Shown: in pieces, positions 22,104-22,257 of the stretch
Numbering within the stretch: position 1 is the stretch's first letter
How the letters are laid out: each line of letters starts with the position of its first letter
From: UBA3103 sp002365855
Lineage (GTDB): Bacteria > Bacillota > Desulfotomaculia > Desulfotomaculales > Pelotomaculaceae
NCBI GenBank assembly: GCA_030627625.1
Contig: DAOURR010000040.1
Coordinates: 1 to 22,257, forward strand
Direction: 5' to 3'
Length of the DNA: 22,257 bases
Notes under the pieces: model-generated
Databases searched by the model: none
Told to the model about the DNA's origin: nothing
Seen by the model: the letters and a program-made list of their open reading frames with translations, nothing else
Program-made: the position numbers and the translations under genes

Positions 22104-22257
22104 AGATTATAGACAAATTATTAGCCGCTGTTGTTAAAAAAGACGATTGGTTCAACAACTGTGGTCTTTGGTAGTACTTAAACAGCAACGGTGCGTTCAT
22201 ATGGAATTTTAAATCTAATATAAAAAGTGGTGCCGCGGGAACTCGTTTCTATGTCAA
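22104..22257 (+). promoter_or_regulatory. Probable T-box leader (partial, cut by window end)
   Basis: AAAAAGTGGTGCCGCGGGAA at 22222-22241 matches the conserved T-box antiterminator sequence (AA...GGTGGTACCGCGG) with one A-to-G change. The stretch upstream has a possible helix GTTGTT/AACAAC (about 22128-22160), but I cannot identify a specifier codon. The distance from the selC terminator leaves only about 120 nt for stem I, which is short. If correct, a tRNA-responsive gene, such as an aminoacyl-tRNA synthetase or amino-acid gene, starts just beyond the window on the plus strand. Confidence 0.45.

Overview
The window looks like a chromosomal segment of an anaerobic, spore-former-type Firmicute. 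A relative of Desulfotomaculum or Pelotomaculum (Peptococcaceae, syntrophs and sulfate reducers) is my best guess. This rests on strong AGGAGG-type ribosome binding sites, a trimeric NAD-linked [FeFe]-hydrogenase, the clostridial maturase order with aspA and a TM1266-family protein, and the siroheme-dependent (Ahb) heme pathway. All protein genes I can support lie on the minus strand, so the reading order below runs from high to low coordinates. Only selC and the RNA elements at the right edge are on the plus strand.

Right edge (about 21.65-22.26 kb): a plus-strand selC gene (tRNA-Sec, anticodon TCA) has its own promoter and terminator. It is followed by the 3' core of a probable T-box leader cut by the window end. 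On the minus strand, between selC and the next gene, is a short hydrophobic ORF that may be the remnant of a UbiA-type prenyltransferase.

Tetrapyrrole block (21.66 to 10.54 kb): long-chain polyprenyl diphosphate synthase, sirC, hemA, hemC, cobA-hemD, ahbC, hemB, ahbD, ahbA, ahbB and hemL, closely packed and often overlapping, ending in a terminator that overlaps the hemL stop. Together they run from glutamyl-tRNA through 5-aminolevulinate, uroporphyrinogen III and sirohydrochlorin to siroheme, then by AhbAB, AhbC and AhbD to heme b. The only missing step is a dedicated sirohydrochlorin ferrochelatase.

Hydrogenase block (10.41 to 6.03 kb): a promoter with dyad-symmetric sites, an unlisted 28-codon basic ORF that shares a TAATG junction with hydC, then hydC, hydB, hydA and a strong terminator. 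HydA and HydB lack the C-terminal iron-sulfur extensions found in classical electron-bifurcating enzymes. This favours an NADH-dependent H2-forming enzyme like that of syntrophic butyrate oxidisers.

Maturation block (5.99 to 0.07 kb): a near-consensus promoter; a leader of about 180 nt with two tiny cysteine-containing ORFs, competing hairpins and a perfect 14-bp terminator stem; then the TM1266-family gene, aspA, hydF, hydE and, after a repeat-containing spacer with its own possible promoter, hydG. The tandem leader-peptide attenuator in front of the maturation operon is the most novel-looking element here. It suggests that H-cluster assembly capacity is controlled by premature termination, separately from the hydrogenase structural genes.
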